Of a stretch of 64,000 nucleotides of DNA, positions 46,739 to 56,200 are shown one piece after another. Under the pieces are notes generated by a model. The model ran no database searches. It saw nothing but the letters and a program-made list of their open reading frames with translations, and was not told where the DNA came from. How positions within the stretch are numbered: the stretch's first letter is position 1; the number at the start of each line of letters is the position of its first letter. This stretch comes from Plantibacter flavus (lineage in GTDB: Bacteria; Actinomycetota; Actinomycetes; Actinomycetales; Microbacteriaceae). A program made the position numbers and the translations under genes. Location: the NCBI RefSeq assembly GCF_900177615.1, contig NZ_FXAP01000001.1:68825-132824 (forward strand), written 5' to 3'.

Positions 46739-47788
46739 ATGAGCACCCAGAACCCCGAGCCCGGATCGCCGACCGACCCGAGCACTCCGGCGGCTGCCCA
46801 GACCGCGTCTGGCTCCGCGCGTCCCATGAACGCATCCGAGCGGCCCGCGGCCGAGCAGCCTGCGCCCGAGCGGCCCGCGGCCGAGCGGGACATCCTCTCC
46901 GAGGACACTGTGCAGCAGGACACCATCACCACGGCGGACGGCGTCGGGGCGGACCCGGTCGTCGACGACCGCCGGGTCGCCGACCGCGCCGACACGGCCT
47001 CGGACGCCGGGGTGCACGAGACGCGCCCCTACCAGCCACACACCCCGCAGCGTGCGTACTCGAACATCGATCTCGACGATGACGACACCGCTTCAACACC
47101 CACGTCGACCGCTTCGCAGGCCGACACCGGTGCGCACCCGTACCCGGCCGCCGCGTACGAGCCGGTCGCCCGCTCCGGCGCGACGGCCACCGCCACCGCC
47201 GCGGAGACCGAGCAGCAGCAGGCCTTCCCGCTGTACGTCCAGGCGCCGTCCGAGCCCGAGGTCCGCGGCAACCGCGGCTTCGGCATCCTCATCGGTCTCC
47301 TCGGCACCATCATCTTCGCCGGCCTCTACGCGGCAGCCGTCGCGGGCCTCCAGCTGGTGCTGGAAGGCGACGGCACGTTCGTCGAGAACCTCATCCAGAT
47401 CGCCACCAGCTGGCCGTTCCTCATGGCCGCAGCAGGCTTCTTCCTGTCCTGGGTCGTCACGGCGACCATCGTGAACCGATCGGGCTGGGTGCACTGGGTG
47501 CTCGGCGGCTTCATCATCGGCCTCGTCGTGTTCCTCGCGTGGGTCGGCGGGTTCCTGATCCAGGAGCGCGCTTGGACGCTCAGCGTCGACGAGATCCTCG
47601 CCGAGGTCACCGGGGTCGCCTTCACCTTCGGGCCGGTCCTCGCCTTCGTCGTCGCCCGCGAGATCCCCGTCTGGTTCGGTGGCTGGATCGCCGCCCGCGG
47701 CCGCAAGGTGCGCGAGGCGAACCTCGAGGCCCGTGCCGAGTACGAGCGCGTCCTCGAAGCCGGACCGACGACCGCCCGCTTAGCATGA
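46739..47788 (+). CDS. Multi-pass membrane protein with long acidic N-terminal tail, hypothetical
   Basis: A 349-residue protein. Residues 1-175 are disordered, rich in Pro, Ala, Thr, Glu and Asp. They are followed by four hydrophobic helices (about 182-204, 222-243, 252-276, 288-308) and a basic C-terminal cytoplasmic tail (RGRKVREANLEARAEYERVLE). I do not recognise a domain. It overlaps the next small membrane-protein gene by four bases (ATGA), so they may form one complex. Start at 46739 with a good GAAGGAG site six bases upstream. Confidence 0.8.
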   Translation: MSTQNPEPGSPTDPSTPAAAQTASGSARPMNASERPAAEQPAPERPAAERDILSEDTVQQDTITTADGVGADPVVDDRRVADRADTASDAGVHETRPYQPHTPQRAYSNIDLDDDDTASTPTSTASQADTGAHPYPAAAYEPVARSGATATATAAETEQQQAFPLYVQAPSEPEVRGNRGFGILIGLLGTIIFAGLYAAAVAGLQLVLEGDGTFVENLIQIATSWPFLMAAAGFFLSWVVTATIVNRSGWVHWVLGGFIIGLVVFLAWVGGFLIQERAWTLSVDEILAEVTGVAFTFGPVLAFVVAREIPVWFGGWIAARGRKVREANLEARAEYERVLEAGPTTARLA

Positions 47789-48273
47789 CCGGTGACGCGG
47801 ACGGAGCACGCGGTCCCTGGTGGATCGCCCCGTTCGCGGCGGTCACCTACGTGGCGCTCGTCGTCTGCGCCTTCGGGTTCATCAGCTTGCTGGCGGACCT
47901 GGACGTCGTGACCGACCCGGACGCCGGCCCCCTGACCGGTCCGCTCATGGTCGTGGTCGCCACGATCGTGGTCCTCTGGGCGATCATCCGTGAGACGCGC
48001 CGCACCCCGCTGCGCGTCTCGGTCGGCTCGGCGGTCCTCGCGGGCCTCCTCGCCTGGCTCGCGTACGGCGTGAGTGGCGGCGTGTTCGACGCGATCGCCA
48101 GCCGGGACGGAGCGGACGCCGCCGCCTTCGCCGTGACGACACTGACCGGGCCGTTCTCGGTCACCGTCGGTGTGCTGGCGCTCGTCATCGTCCTCGCGGC
48201 CGCCGCCGTCGCCACGTCGTCGACCGGGCGGCGTCCGACCCCGCGCTGGCCCTGGGAGCACGACGCGCGGTGA
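47785..48273 (+). CDS. Small four-helix membrane protein, hypothetical
   Basis: A 162-residue protein with four predicted membrane helices (about 13-36, 52-67, 78-97, 123-145) and a short basic C-terminus (RRPTPRWPWEHDAR). It resembles uncharacterised Microbacteriaceae membrane proteins found next to the same upstream gene type; I cannot name a function. Translationally coupled to the preceding gene by ATGA. A gap of about 130 bases with a -10-like GATAAT (48349-48354) separates it from the FHA gene. Confidence 0.78.
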   Translation: MTGDADGARGPWWIAPFAAVTYVALVVCAFGFISLLADLDVVTDPDAGPLTGPLMVVVATIVVLWAIIRETRRTPLRVSVGSAVLAGLLAWLAYGVSGGVFDAIASRDGADAAAFAVTTLTGPFSVTVGVLALVIVLAAAAVATSSTGRRPTPRWPWEHDAR

Positions 48274-48401
48274 GCCGATGCGACGTCCACCCAGGTCCGC
48301 CTGCGAGGTGCACTGCCCGTCCCTCCCCACGAGGGCGACGGCGTAGGCGATAATCGATCCGTTGCCGTCGTCGGCCGACGGCGCTTGGGGAGGAACCACC
48401 G

Positions 48402-49730
48402 ATGAGATCACCCGACCTGACCGACACCGGTCTGGATCTCGACCTCGCGGGCACCGCCGACGACGTCGTCACGCTCGTCCAACGTGCGGTCGCCGCCTCC
48501 GGTGAGGATGCGCAGCAGACCAGGCACTACGTCGCGATCGACGGTGGGACGAGCGCGGACATCCGCCTGCGGGTCGTCTCGGTCGACGATCCGGCTCCGC
48601 TGCTCGCATTCGCGATCACGACCGCCCCGTCCGCACGGGGAACGGCCGCGGCGACGTTCATCATGCAACACGGCGTGCAGAAGCGGCGGCGTCAGCGCTC
48701 CTTGCTCGGGCAGGAGCCGTTCCTGGCCTTCCTGCGCGCGCTCGTCGAGCTGGTGACCGAGTCCGACCCCGACGCCTCGGCCACCCTGCGGGTGCACGGT
48801 GCTCGGACCGTCCTCGCTCCGCGTCCGGCAGCGGCGCCGGGCAGCGCGGAACCGTCGCCTGCAGGTGCGCCCACCGACGTCCCCGTCGCGGACGGACCGG
48901 TGGCCCCGGGCTGGGCTCCGGCGACGTCCGATGCGCCGACACCGACACCGGCCCCAGACGTCTCGGCCCCGACGTCCGCCGAGCCGGTTCCGGTCTTCGA
49001 GGCTCCGGCTGCCCAGGTGCCGGCGCCCGAGCGTGCCGTTCCCGAGACTCCGGTCCCTGGGGCCCCGGCTCCCGCAGCTCCGGCTCCCGGACCGACGTGG
49101 GCTCCCGCGGGCTCCGCGCCTGAACCGACGCCGGTCGTCGTCGAGCCACCCGCTCCCGAGCCGCAGTTCCGCGAGCCGCCGGTCGCACCCGCTCAGACGC
49201 GCGCTCCGGCCGCATCGACGTCCTCGGTCCCGCCGGAGCTGCAGATCACCGTTCCACCGGGACTGTTCGCCGGTGCGCAGGTGTCCCAGTGGGCGCCGGA
49301 GCCGAACGTGTCGGGGCCGGTCCGGCCGGCAGCGGACACGGTGGTCCCGACCCCTGGAGCGGATCTCGGTGCCACCGTCGTCTCGGCGTCGCTGCGGGCG
49401 GGGGACTTCGCCCTGGAGCTCCCCGACGGCGAGCGCATCCCGCTCCGCGGGCCGCTCCTGCTCGGACGCAACCCCTCGGCACGGCCGGAACAGCCCGACG
49501 CCGAGTTGCGCTCGCTCGTCGACCCGCGCATGTCCGTCTCGAAGACGCACACGGTCGTCGTGCCCGGTCGGCGGTCGCTCCGCGTGACCGACCTGCACTC
49601 CACGAACGGCACGACGATCACGGACGCGTCCGGCGCGGTCACCGTCTGTCAGCCGGGCGAGGCCTACGTCGCGGAAGCCGGATCGACGATCGGGATCGGC
49701 GAGTTCCCGATCCGGGTCGTCGTCGGCTGA
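48402..49730 (+). CDS. FHA domain protein at the left end of the type VII secretion-like locus
   Basis: A 442-residue cytoplasmic protein in three parts: an alpha/beta N-terminal domain (~1-135, unknown), a long Pro/Ala/Val-rich linker (~140-330), and a C-terminal FHA domain (~343-442). The FHA motifs LLGRNPS, MSVSKTH and TDLHSTNGT supply the Gly-Arg, Ser-x-x-His and Asn that bind phosphothreonine. The same plan occurs in the partial protein at 62743. FHA proteins read threonine phosphorylation, and a PP2C phosphatase lies in the same locus. The ribosome-binding site GGGGAGGA (48387-48394) supports the start. Confidence 0.85.
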   Translation: MRSPDLTDTGLDLDLAGTADDVVTLVQRAVAASGEDAQQTRHYVAIDGGTSADIRLRVVSVDDPAPLLAFAITTAPSARGTAAATFIMQHGVQKRRRQRSLLGQEPFLAFLRALVELVTESDPDASATLRVHGARTVLAPRPAAAPGSAEPSPAGAPTDVPVADGPVAPGWAPATSDAPTPTPAPDVSAPTSAEPVPVFEAPAAQVPAPERAVPETPVPGAPAPAAPAPGPTWAPAGSAPEPTPVVVEPPAPEPQFREPPVAPAQTRAPAASTSSVPPELQITVPPGLFAGAQVSQWAPEPNVSGPVRPAADTVVPTPGADLGATVVSASLRAGDFALELPDGERIPLRGPLLLGRNPSARPEQPDAELRSLVDPRMSVSKTHTVVVPGRRSLRVTDLHSTNGTTITDASGAVTVCQPGEAYVAEAGSTIGIGEFPIRVVVG

Positions 49731-49744
49731 CGGGGCTGCGCGGC

Positions 49745-49790
49745 ATGGGGAGTGCTCCCCATCGTCGCGGTCCGGGCTCTCGGATACGCT
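49745..49790 (+). promoter_or_regulatory. 18-base palindrome and -10 element upstream of the Esx-like operon
   Basis: ATGGGGAGTGCTCCCCAT at 49745-49762 is identical to the sequence at 57765-57782. A TACGCT -10 at 49785-49790 lies 22 bases further on, so the palindrome sits just upstream of the -35 position, a typical site for a dimeric activator. The -35 itself has no consensus, consistent with activator dependence. Confidence 0.7.
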
Positions 49791-49865
49791 GGTGGCCGGC
49801 GGGGCGAAACCCGCTGTCGGTGACTGTCAGACGGTCGCCGATTCAGTGACGACCCAAGGGGAACT

Positions 49866-50141
49866 ATGGCCGGGGATCAGCTCTTCGTCGACGTCGAAGC
49901 CATTCGGACGATCGCATCCGGACTGGAGACGAGCGGATACAGCCTTCCGACCGAGGTGGCCGTCGACCTGAGCGGCAGCTCCAGCTCGAGCGTCTCCGGC
50001 GCCGCCGAGAGCTTCGCCATGTGGGCGACGGTGCAGACGATGCTTGCGTCGGGTCAGATCACGAACGCTGCGCAGATCGCCAGGGACGCCGCTGCCACGT
50101 GGCAGGAGACCGAGGCATTGCTCGATGAAGGGGCCAACTGA
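49866..50141 (+). CDS. Small Esx-like (WXG100 superfamily-like) protein
   Basis: A 91-residue, mainly helical protein of the size of WXG100 substrates. Two helices (about 9-22 and 44-85) flank a Ser-rich turn (SGSSSSSVSG, ~36-45). No W-x-G is present. It is followed directly (TGATG, one shared base) by a large protein whose N-terminus carries a W-S-G motif, so the pair could be secreted as a heterodimer. AAGGGGA lies just upstream of the ATG. Hypothetical, but the context is strong. Confidence 0.72.
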   Translation: MAGDQLFVDVEAIRTIASGLETSGYSLPTEVAVDLSGSSSSSVSGAAESFAMWATVQTMLASGQITNAAQIARDAAATWQETEALLDEGAN

Positions 50142-52465
50142 TGGGTAACTGGACGAGGGAAGACCCGGGACTGTTCGACGCCGGATCGCTCGGAACGGCC
50201 GCGACCGGCCTGCAGACGGTGGAGACGACGCTCGGCGAGGCTCGCACGGTCACGACCAATTCGCAGGCGGGCATGACCGCGGAGGTCTGGAGCGGAGACG
50301 CACCGGTCACCTGGACGGCCTCGCTCGACACTCCGGTCGCCACGATCGACGCGGTCACCACCGCCCTGAGCGCAGCTCGGACGGCCATCGGCGCGTACTC
50401 CGAGACCGTGTCCGGAATCGCCACACGCGCGACGTCGGTGAAGCAGACCATGTTCGAGTCGAACCAGGTCATCAACCGCCAATACGCGGACCCCGCAGGT
50501 GGCCCGACTCCGGAGCAGGCGCAGCACCGACAGCTGCAGGAGCAGGCGGCGATGGGAGACCTCACGCTGGCCCGCAATGCGCTCGAAGGGTTGGCCGACG
50601 AGCGCACCCTGGCCGACAGCACCCTGGTCCTCGCGTTGACCCCTCCGAACGCGACCGCGTGGGAGGCGCAGCGCCAGGCGCTCGCCGCCATCGGCATCAC
50701 CGACTCCGGCTCGCTGACGCCGACGGCCGTCGCGCAGGCCATGGCGGAGCTCGGGAACCAGATCGCCTCCGGCGACTACTCCGAGGCCGACGTCTCGAAC
50801 CTGCAGACGCTCTACGACCTGTACGGCAAGAACCCGCAGGTCATGGCCCAGATGAACCTCGCCATGGGCGGCGAGAACGTCGTCAGCCTCATCGACGAGC
50901 TCGGCCGTGGCGTGGTGGACGGAAGCATCCCTGCCGCCGCGGCACTCGCATTGGCGCAGAGCGTGCGTGGCGGCCTGTCGGTCGGCTCGGAGCGATGGTC
51001 CCCGCTGACGGGGCAGAGCTTCGCCGAAGAGATGATGGCGAATGCCAGCACGACGGTCGGCGGCGACCCCGCGGCGATCGGCTTCCTGTTCGGTGATCCG
51101 GCGAACGCCCCGATCGGCGTCACCACCACGCTCGCGCTCGCCGACATGATCGACCAGGAGGAGCGCGGGAACTACCACATCTGGCAGGACGGCTCCCCGC
51201 TCCCGGGAGGCACGACGCTGGCGCTGCTCGAGGAGGAGCAGACCGGTGTCCCCGGGCTTCGTGTCATCGACTTGGCCGGTCGTGTACTCGAGACCCTCGG
51301 ACAGTACCCGGACGAGGCGCTCGACTGGTTGACCGACGCTTCCGGAGACGACGTCACCGGCGAGGGCTCTCTCGGACAGAACCGGGTCGAATACTGGTAC
51401 GGAGACCGGGACTGGTCGCAGTACGACGAGTTCGCCGGACCAGCGGGCCTGTGGGCGGGGACGCAGTACGCCACGGGCGGCCCGGGCGCGACGACGGGTC
51501 AGCCGGTCGACACCACCGGCCCCGCATGGGTCGATGCCGCGACCCTTTCGACGAAGATCATGGAAGAGCTCGCCGGCAACGAGTCCTTCGAGGGGGAGAA
51601 CGTCAGCAGCTACGCTTCGGTCGAGATCGTCCGGGCGCTCGCTCCGCAGATGCCCGGCCTCGTCGAGGCACCGCTCTATTCGGAGACCAGCCAAGACGGT
51701 CCGACGCAGACCGTGAGCTTCTTCGGCATCAGCGACCAGGAGGGTGTCTACGCGAACGTGTCGCAGGACGTCCTGGCCAAGGTCCTGGGAGCCGCCGCCT
51801 CAGATCCCTATGGCCATTCGGCCCTGGAATCCGTCGTATCGCAGTATCAGGATGCCCTGGTCGGCGCGGCGGCGAATGTCGAGGACACCTCGGTCCACGG
51901 TCTGGCTGAGCGGATCGCCGTTCTCCAGGGTATGGTCGACGGCGCGGGTTCCGGCGAACAACTGGGCGAAGCGGGACGCGAGGATCAGGCGATCATGGAT
52001 GCGATCGACAGTCTCGAGACGGCCGTCGGGCTCATCCCGATCCCCGGCCTCGGAGGGGTGGTCGGGGGCGCCGCCGGCGCGGTGATCGATGCCGGGCAGA
52101 GCTACGCGCTCGGCGAGCTGATCGGATGGGGTGGCGACACGCTCGACGGCGGGTTCGCGACGAACCACGCGGCGCTGCTGGAAGACCTCGAGGGCCAGCA
52201 GGACGCGAGCCTGGACGCAGTCCGCCTGCAGACGGCTCAACTCGTCTGGGAGCTCGAGCACGACACCCCGGGCGGTCCGCTGGCAGCAGTGCCGGATCCG
52301 AGCGGGCTGAACGCCACCGACCTGCAGACCTGGTTCGACGACTGGAACGACGAACTGCTCGACGCCCTCGACGAGGATCGCGGTGGATCCACCTTCGACT
52401 CGTTGGCGAGAGCGTATCGCGACGGCTCGGCCAACGCCCAGAGCGACAACGATTCGGAGCACTGA
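50141..52465 (+). CDS. Large alpha-helical probable type VII secretion substrate
   Basis: A 774-residue acidic protein without a signal peptide. The N-terminal ~110 residues form an Esx/LXG-like helical hairpin with W50-S51-G52. The middle (~130-600) resembles the DUF6571-type proteins of actinobacterial ESX clusters, with the repeated GQSFAEEMM and HSALESVVS-like segments. Near 635-665 is a Gly/Ala/Ile-rich hydrophobic stretch (VGLIPIPGLGGVVGGAAGAVIDAG) that could insert in membranes. The C-terminus is acidic, with no recognised toxin domain. Coupled upstream to a small Esx-like gene and downstream to a lipoprotein gene. Confidence 0.75.
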   Translation: MGNWTREDPGLFDAGSLGTAATGLQTVETTLGEARTVTTNSQAGMTAEVWSGDAPVTWTASLDTPVATIDAVTTALSAARTAIGAYSETVSGIATRATSVKQTMFESNQVINRQYADPAGGPTPEQAQHRQLQEQAAMGDLTLARNALEGLADERTLADSTLVLALTPPNATAWEAQRQALAAIGITDSGSLTPTAVAQAMAELGNQIASGDYSEADVSNLQTLYDLYGKNPQVMAQMNLAMGGENVVSLIDELGRGVVDGSIPAAAALALAQSVRGGLSVGSERWSPLTGQSFAEEMMANASTTVGGDPAAIGFLFGDPANAPIGVTTTLALADMIDQEERGNYHIWQDGSPLPGGTTLALLEEEQTGVPGLRVIDLAGRVLETLGQYPDEALDWLTDASGDDVTGEGSLGQNRVEYWYGDRDWSQYDEFAGPAGLWAGTQYATGGPGATTGQPVDTTGPAWVDAATLSTKIMEELAGNESFEGENVSSYASVEIVRALAPQMPGLVEAPLYSETSQDGPTQTVSFFGISDQEGVYANVSQDVLAKVLGAAASDPYGHSALESVVSQYQDALVGAAANVEDTSVHGLAERIAVLQGMVDGAGSGEQLGEAGREDQAIMDAIDSLETAVGLIPIPGLGGVVGGAAGAVIDAGQSYALGELIGWGGDTLDGGFATNHAALLEDLEGQQDASLDAVRLQTAQLVWELEHDTPGGPLAAVPDPSGLNATDLQTWFDDWNDELLDALDEDRGGSTFDSLARAYRDGSANAQSDNDSEH

Positions 52466-53148
52466 TGACCGCACGAGCTCATGGTCGCGCCCGGATCGGA
52501 CGTCTCGCGATCATCGTTCCCGTCGTCGTGTCCGTTGTGGCGCTCGCCGGTTGCACGCCGAATCCGGCTCCAGCAGAACAGCCGTACCCGGAGGTCTCCT
52601 GGCCGGATGGCGAGCCGTCAGGGCCGTATGAAGCGGACGCGGCGGTCAAGGCCACCCGGGACGCCCTTGTCGCCATGGCCGTCGCCGCGAACCGCAACGA
52701 CTTCCGTCTGCCCGAACTCGTCGACACCGTCGGTTACGAGGTGCGGACCGAGCTGTGGAGCGCTGCAGAGCAGCGCCTGCAGGACGGCGAGGCGACCGAG
52801 TTGTCTCCCGGCCCGCTGCCGTTCGAGGTGACGTCCGTGACCGCTGACGGCGACGGATCGAGGGTACGTGGGTGCGCTTTCGACGACTGGACCTCGGCCG
52901 ACGGAGCGCATCCTTCGACGACGCCGGTGACGGGATCCATGAGCGGCAGGGAGTTCCGGGTGGTCGACGTCGACGGGCGGTTGAAGGTCGATGCGGTCAT
53001 CGTCGCGCCGCAGGACGACTGCTCGTCGGCCTCGCCCGCTCGAGGCTTCTTCAGTCCTGAGCCGGTCGTTTCGGCTGTCACGGATCCTGCCGACCTGCAG
53101 AAGCCGTTGACCGATGAGCAGAGTACGGCCGCACCCTCCGCTGGATAG
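52465..53148 (+). CDS. Lipoprotein of unknown function
   Basis: A 227-residue lipoprotein. Signal peptide with lipobox VALAGC (Cys30). The mature domain (~50-200) is compact, alpha/beta, with a Cys pair (RGCAFDDW and DDCSS) that may form a disulfide. The C-terminus is a Ser/Ala/Pro tail. It begins within the stop of the large Esx-like substrate gene (TGATG). A lipoprotein placed directly after a secreted protein gene could be a partner, a membrane-side chaperone or an immunity factor; nothing in its sequence decides between these. Confidence 0.8.
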   Translation: MTARAHGRARIGRLAIIVPVVVSVVALAGCTPNPAPAEQPYPEVSWPDGEPSGPYEADAAVKATRDALVAMAVAANRNDFRLPELVDTVGYEVRTELWSAAEQRLQDGEATELSPGPLPFEVTSVTADGDGSRVRGCAFDDWTSADGAHPSTTPVTGSMSGREFRVVDVDGRLKVDAVIVAPQDDCSSASPARGFFSPEPVVSAVTDPADLQKPLTDEQSTAAPSAG

Positions 53149-53213
53149 TCGACAGCCGTCGCTAGGCTGATCGAGGTCGCGTCGAGCGGCCCGCACTTCC
53201 AAGGGGATCCTGC

Positions 53214-56200
53214 ATGCGCATCAAGCTGACGTTGACCAGGCCGTCGGGGTCGTCCGCCGACATCGTCGTGACGACGGACGCGGCGGCGAGCATCGCCGAG
53301 GTCGCGTCGACGATCGCGCGCGTCGACCCGCAGGGGCCCGATTCCGCGAACGCCGACTTCACGCTGCACGCTCGCCTGCCGGGCTCGACCGAGACCCTCC
53401 CGCTCCCGCCGGAGGCCCCCATCGGCGAGGCGTGGGTCGGTTCGGGAGCCGTCATCGAGCTCGCCGACGCGGGCGTCTACTACTCCGCGGCGCGCACCGG
53501 CCAGGCACCTGCCGTCGCCGTCGTGCGGGTCCTCTCCGGCGACGACGCCGGACGCGAGTTCACCCTTCCCGCAGGAAGCTGGACCATCGGTCGCGAGGCG
53601 AGCTGCGACATCGTCCTCGACGACCCGCTCGTCTCGAAGCGGCACGCACGCCTCGAGGTCGGTGGCGAGATCGAACTCGTCGACCTCGGCGCGGCCAACG
53701 GCATCGTCGTCGACGGCGGCATCGTGCCGCGACTCAAGGTCGTCGAACCGGAGCGGGTCCTCATCGGTGACACCGAGGTCGAGATCGGCTTCGCCGGGAC
53801 CGTCGGCCGCGCGGGCGTCGTCCCGAAGGCCGGCCCGGTGTACTTCAACCGCTCGCCGCGTGTCGAGCAGCGCTACGCGGGGGAGACCTTCCCCGCCCCC
53901 GAGCCGCCGACGGAGCGTGAGAACCAGCCCTTCCCGCTCCTCGGCATGCTCACGCCGATGCTCCTCGGCGGGGCGATGTACTTCTTCACTCGGAATCCGC
54001 TGTCGCTGATCTTCATCGCCATGACGCCGCTCATGCTCATCGGCAACTACTTCACCGGTCGCGGGCGCAACAAGCGCAAGCTCAAGCAGCAGATCAAGAT
54101 CTTCGACGAGCGGCTCGAGTCCCTCGGGAAGCAGCTCGCGGCCGAGCGGGAGATCGAGCACGACGTCCGCATGCGCGAGGCACCGTCCACCTCGGAGGCG
54201 CTCAAGCACGCGCTCACGAGAGGTCCGCTGCTGTGGACGAGGCGACCCGAACACTGGTCCTTCCTGAACCTCCGACTCGGGGTCGGCACGATGCCGTCGC
54301 GGAACGAGGTCTCGGCGAAGGCGCGCGACAGCTTCCTGCCGGAGTTCCAGGAGCGGCTCGAGAAGCTGAAAGACCAGTACGCGACGGTCGCCGACGTCCC
54401 CATCATCGACAACCTCTACGACGCCGGCGCGCTCGGCATCGCCGGTTCGCCGCAGACCGCCGGGGGCGCGGTGAACGGCATCCTCGTCCAGCTCACCGCC
54501 CTCCACTCGCCGGCCGAGGTCGTCGTCTCGGCGATCGTCTCGCCCGCGTGGTCGAACGCTCTCTCGTGGGTCAAGTGGCTCCCGCACGCGTCCTCCCCGA
54601 ACAGTCCGCTCGACGTCGGCCACCTCGCCGACAGCGTGTCGAGCGGCAACCTGCTGCTTGCCGCGATCGAGGAACTCGTCCAGACCCGCCTGAAAGCGGC
54701 GCGGGCCGGCGATGCCCGACGCGGCGCCATCTCCGAGAAGCAGGCGGCGCAGGAGCGCGGCGCCGACATCGGGACGAAGAGCTCCAACGACACCGGCACG
54801 AAGTCTCCGATCCCCGCGATCGTCCTGCTCATCTCCGACGACGTCGGCGTCGACCGTGCACGCCTCGTCCAGCTCGCCGAGATCGCGGCGGACGCGGGGG
54901 TCTTCCCGATCTGGATCGCCGACGACGTCGTCTCCCTCCCCGCCGCCTGCCGCACCTTCCTGCAGGTGCCGGAGGCCGGGGCGGGCGTCGACGCACCGGC
55001 GACGGTCGGCATGGTCCGCCTCGGTTACTCCGTCGACGACGCCCGCCCGGAGTTCGTCGACCCGGTGACGGCCCTCGACTACGCGCGACGCATGGCGTCC
55101 GTGATCGACGCCGGTGCCCTCGTCGAGGACTCGAGCGACCTCCCGCGCTCGGTGTCCATGGTGACGCTGCTCGGCCCGGAGCTCACGACCTCGAGCGACG
55201 CGGTGGTCGACCGGTGGCGGCAGAACTCCTCGATCCACGACCGCACGCCAGGGCTCCCGCCGAAGCCCCGCCGGGCGGGCCAGCTGCGCGCGACCGTCGG
55301 GTCGGGTGGTGTCGACGCCATGCACCTCGATCTCCGCGCCCAGGGTCCGCACGCCCTCGTCGGCGGGACGACGGGTGCCGGTAAGAGCGAGTTCCTGCAG
55401 GCCTGGGTGCTCGGCATGGCGGCGGAGTACAGCCCCGACCGCGTCTCGTTCCTCTTCGTCGACTACAAGGGTGGCTCGGCCTTCGCGGACTGCGTGACGC
55501 TCCCGCACTGCGTCGGACTCGTCACCGACCTCAGCCCGCACCTCGTCCGCCGGGCGCTCACGAGCCTCCGGGCCGAGCTGCACTTCCGCGAGCACCTGCT
55601 CAACCGGAAGAAGGCCAAAGACCTCCTCGAGCTCGAGAAGCGCGGCGACCCCGACTCGCCGCCCGCCCTCGTCCTCGTCATCGACGAGTTCGCGGCGCTC
55701 GTCGGCGAGGTCCCGGAGTTCGTCGACGGCGTCGTCGACATCGCCCAGCGCGGTCGTTCCCTCGGGATCCACCTCATCATGGCGACCCAACGACCCGCCG
55801 GCGTCATCAAGGACAACCTGCGTGCCAACACCAACCTCCGCGTCGCGCTGCGTATGGCAGACGAGTCCGACAGCCAGGACGTGGTCGGCGTGAAGGATGC
55901 GGCGCACTTCGACCCGGGTGTGCCCGGGCGCGGCATCGCGAAGACCGGCCCGGGCCGCCTGAGCATCTTCCAGTCCGGCTATGCGGGCGGCTGGACGAGC
56001 GACGAGCCCAAGCGCTCGGACATCGAGGTCCGCGAGTTGCGGTTCGGCGGTGAGACGCGCTGGGAGGAGCCCCGCGCGGCCGACGCCGAGGAGGAGCGCG
56101 ACCTCGGCCCCACCGACCAGCAGCGGCTCGTCGCGAGCATCATCGCCGCAGCCGACCGCGCATCCATCCCGGCGCCGCGACGGCCCTGGCTCGACGAGCT

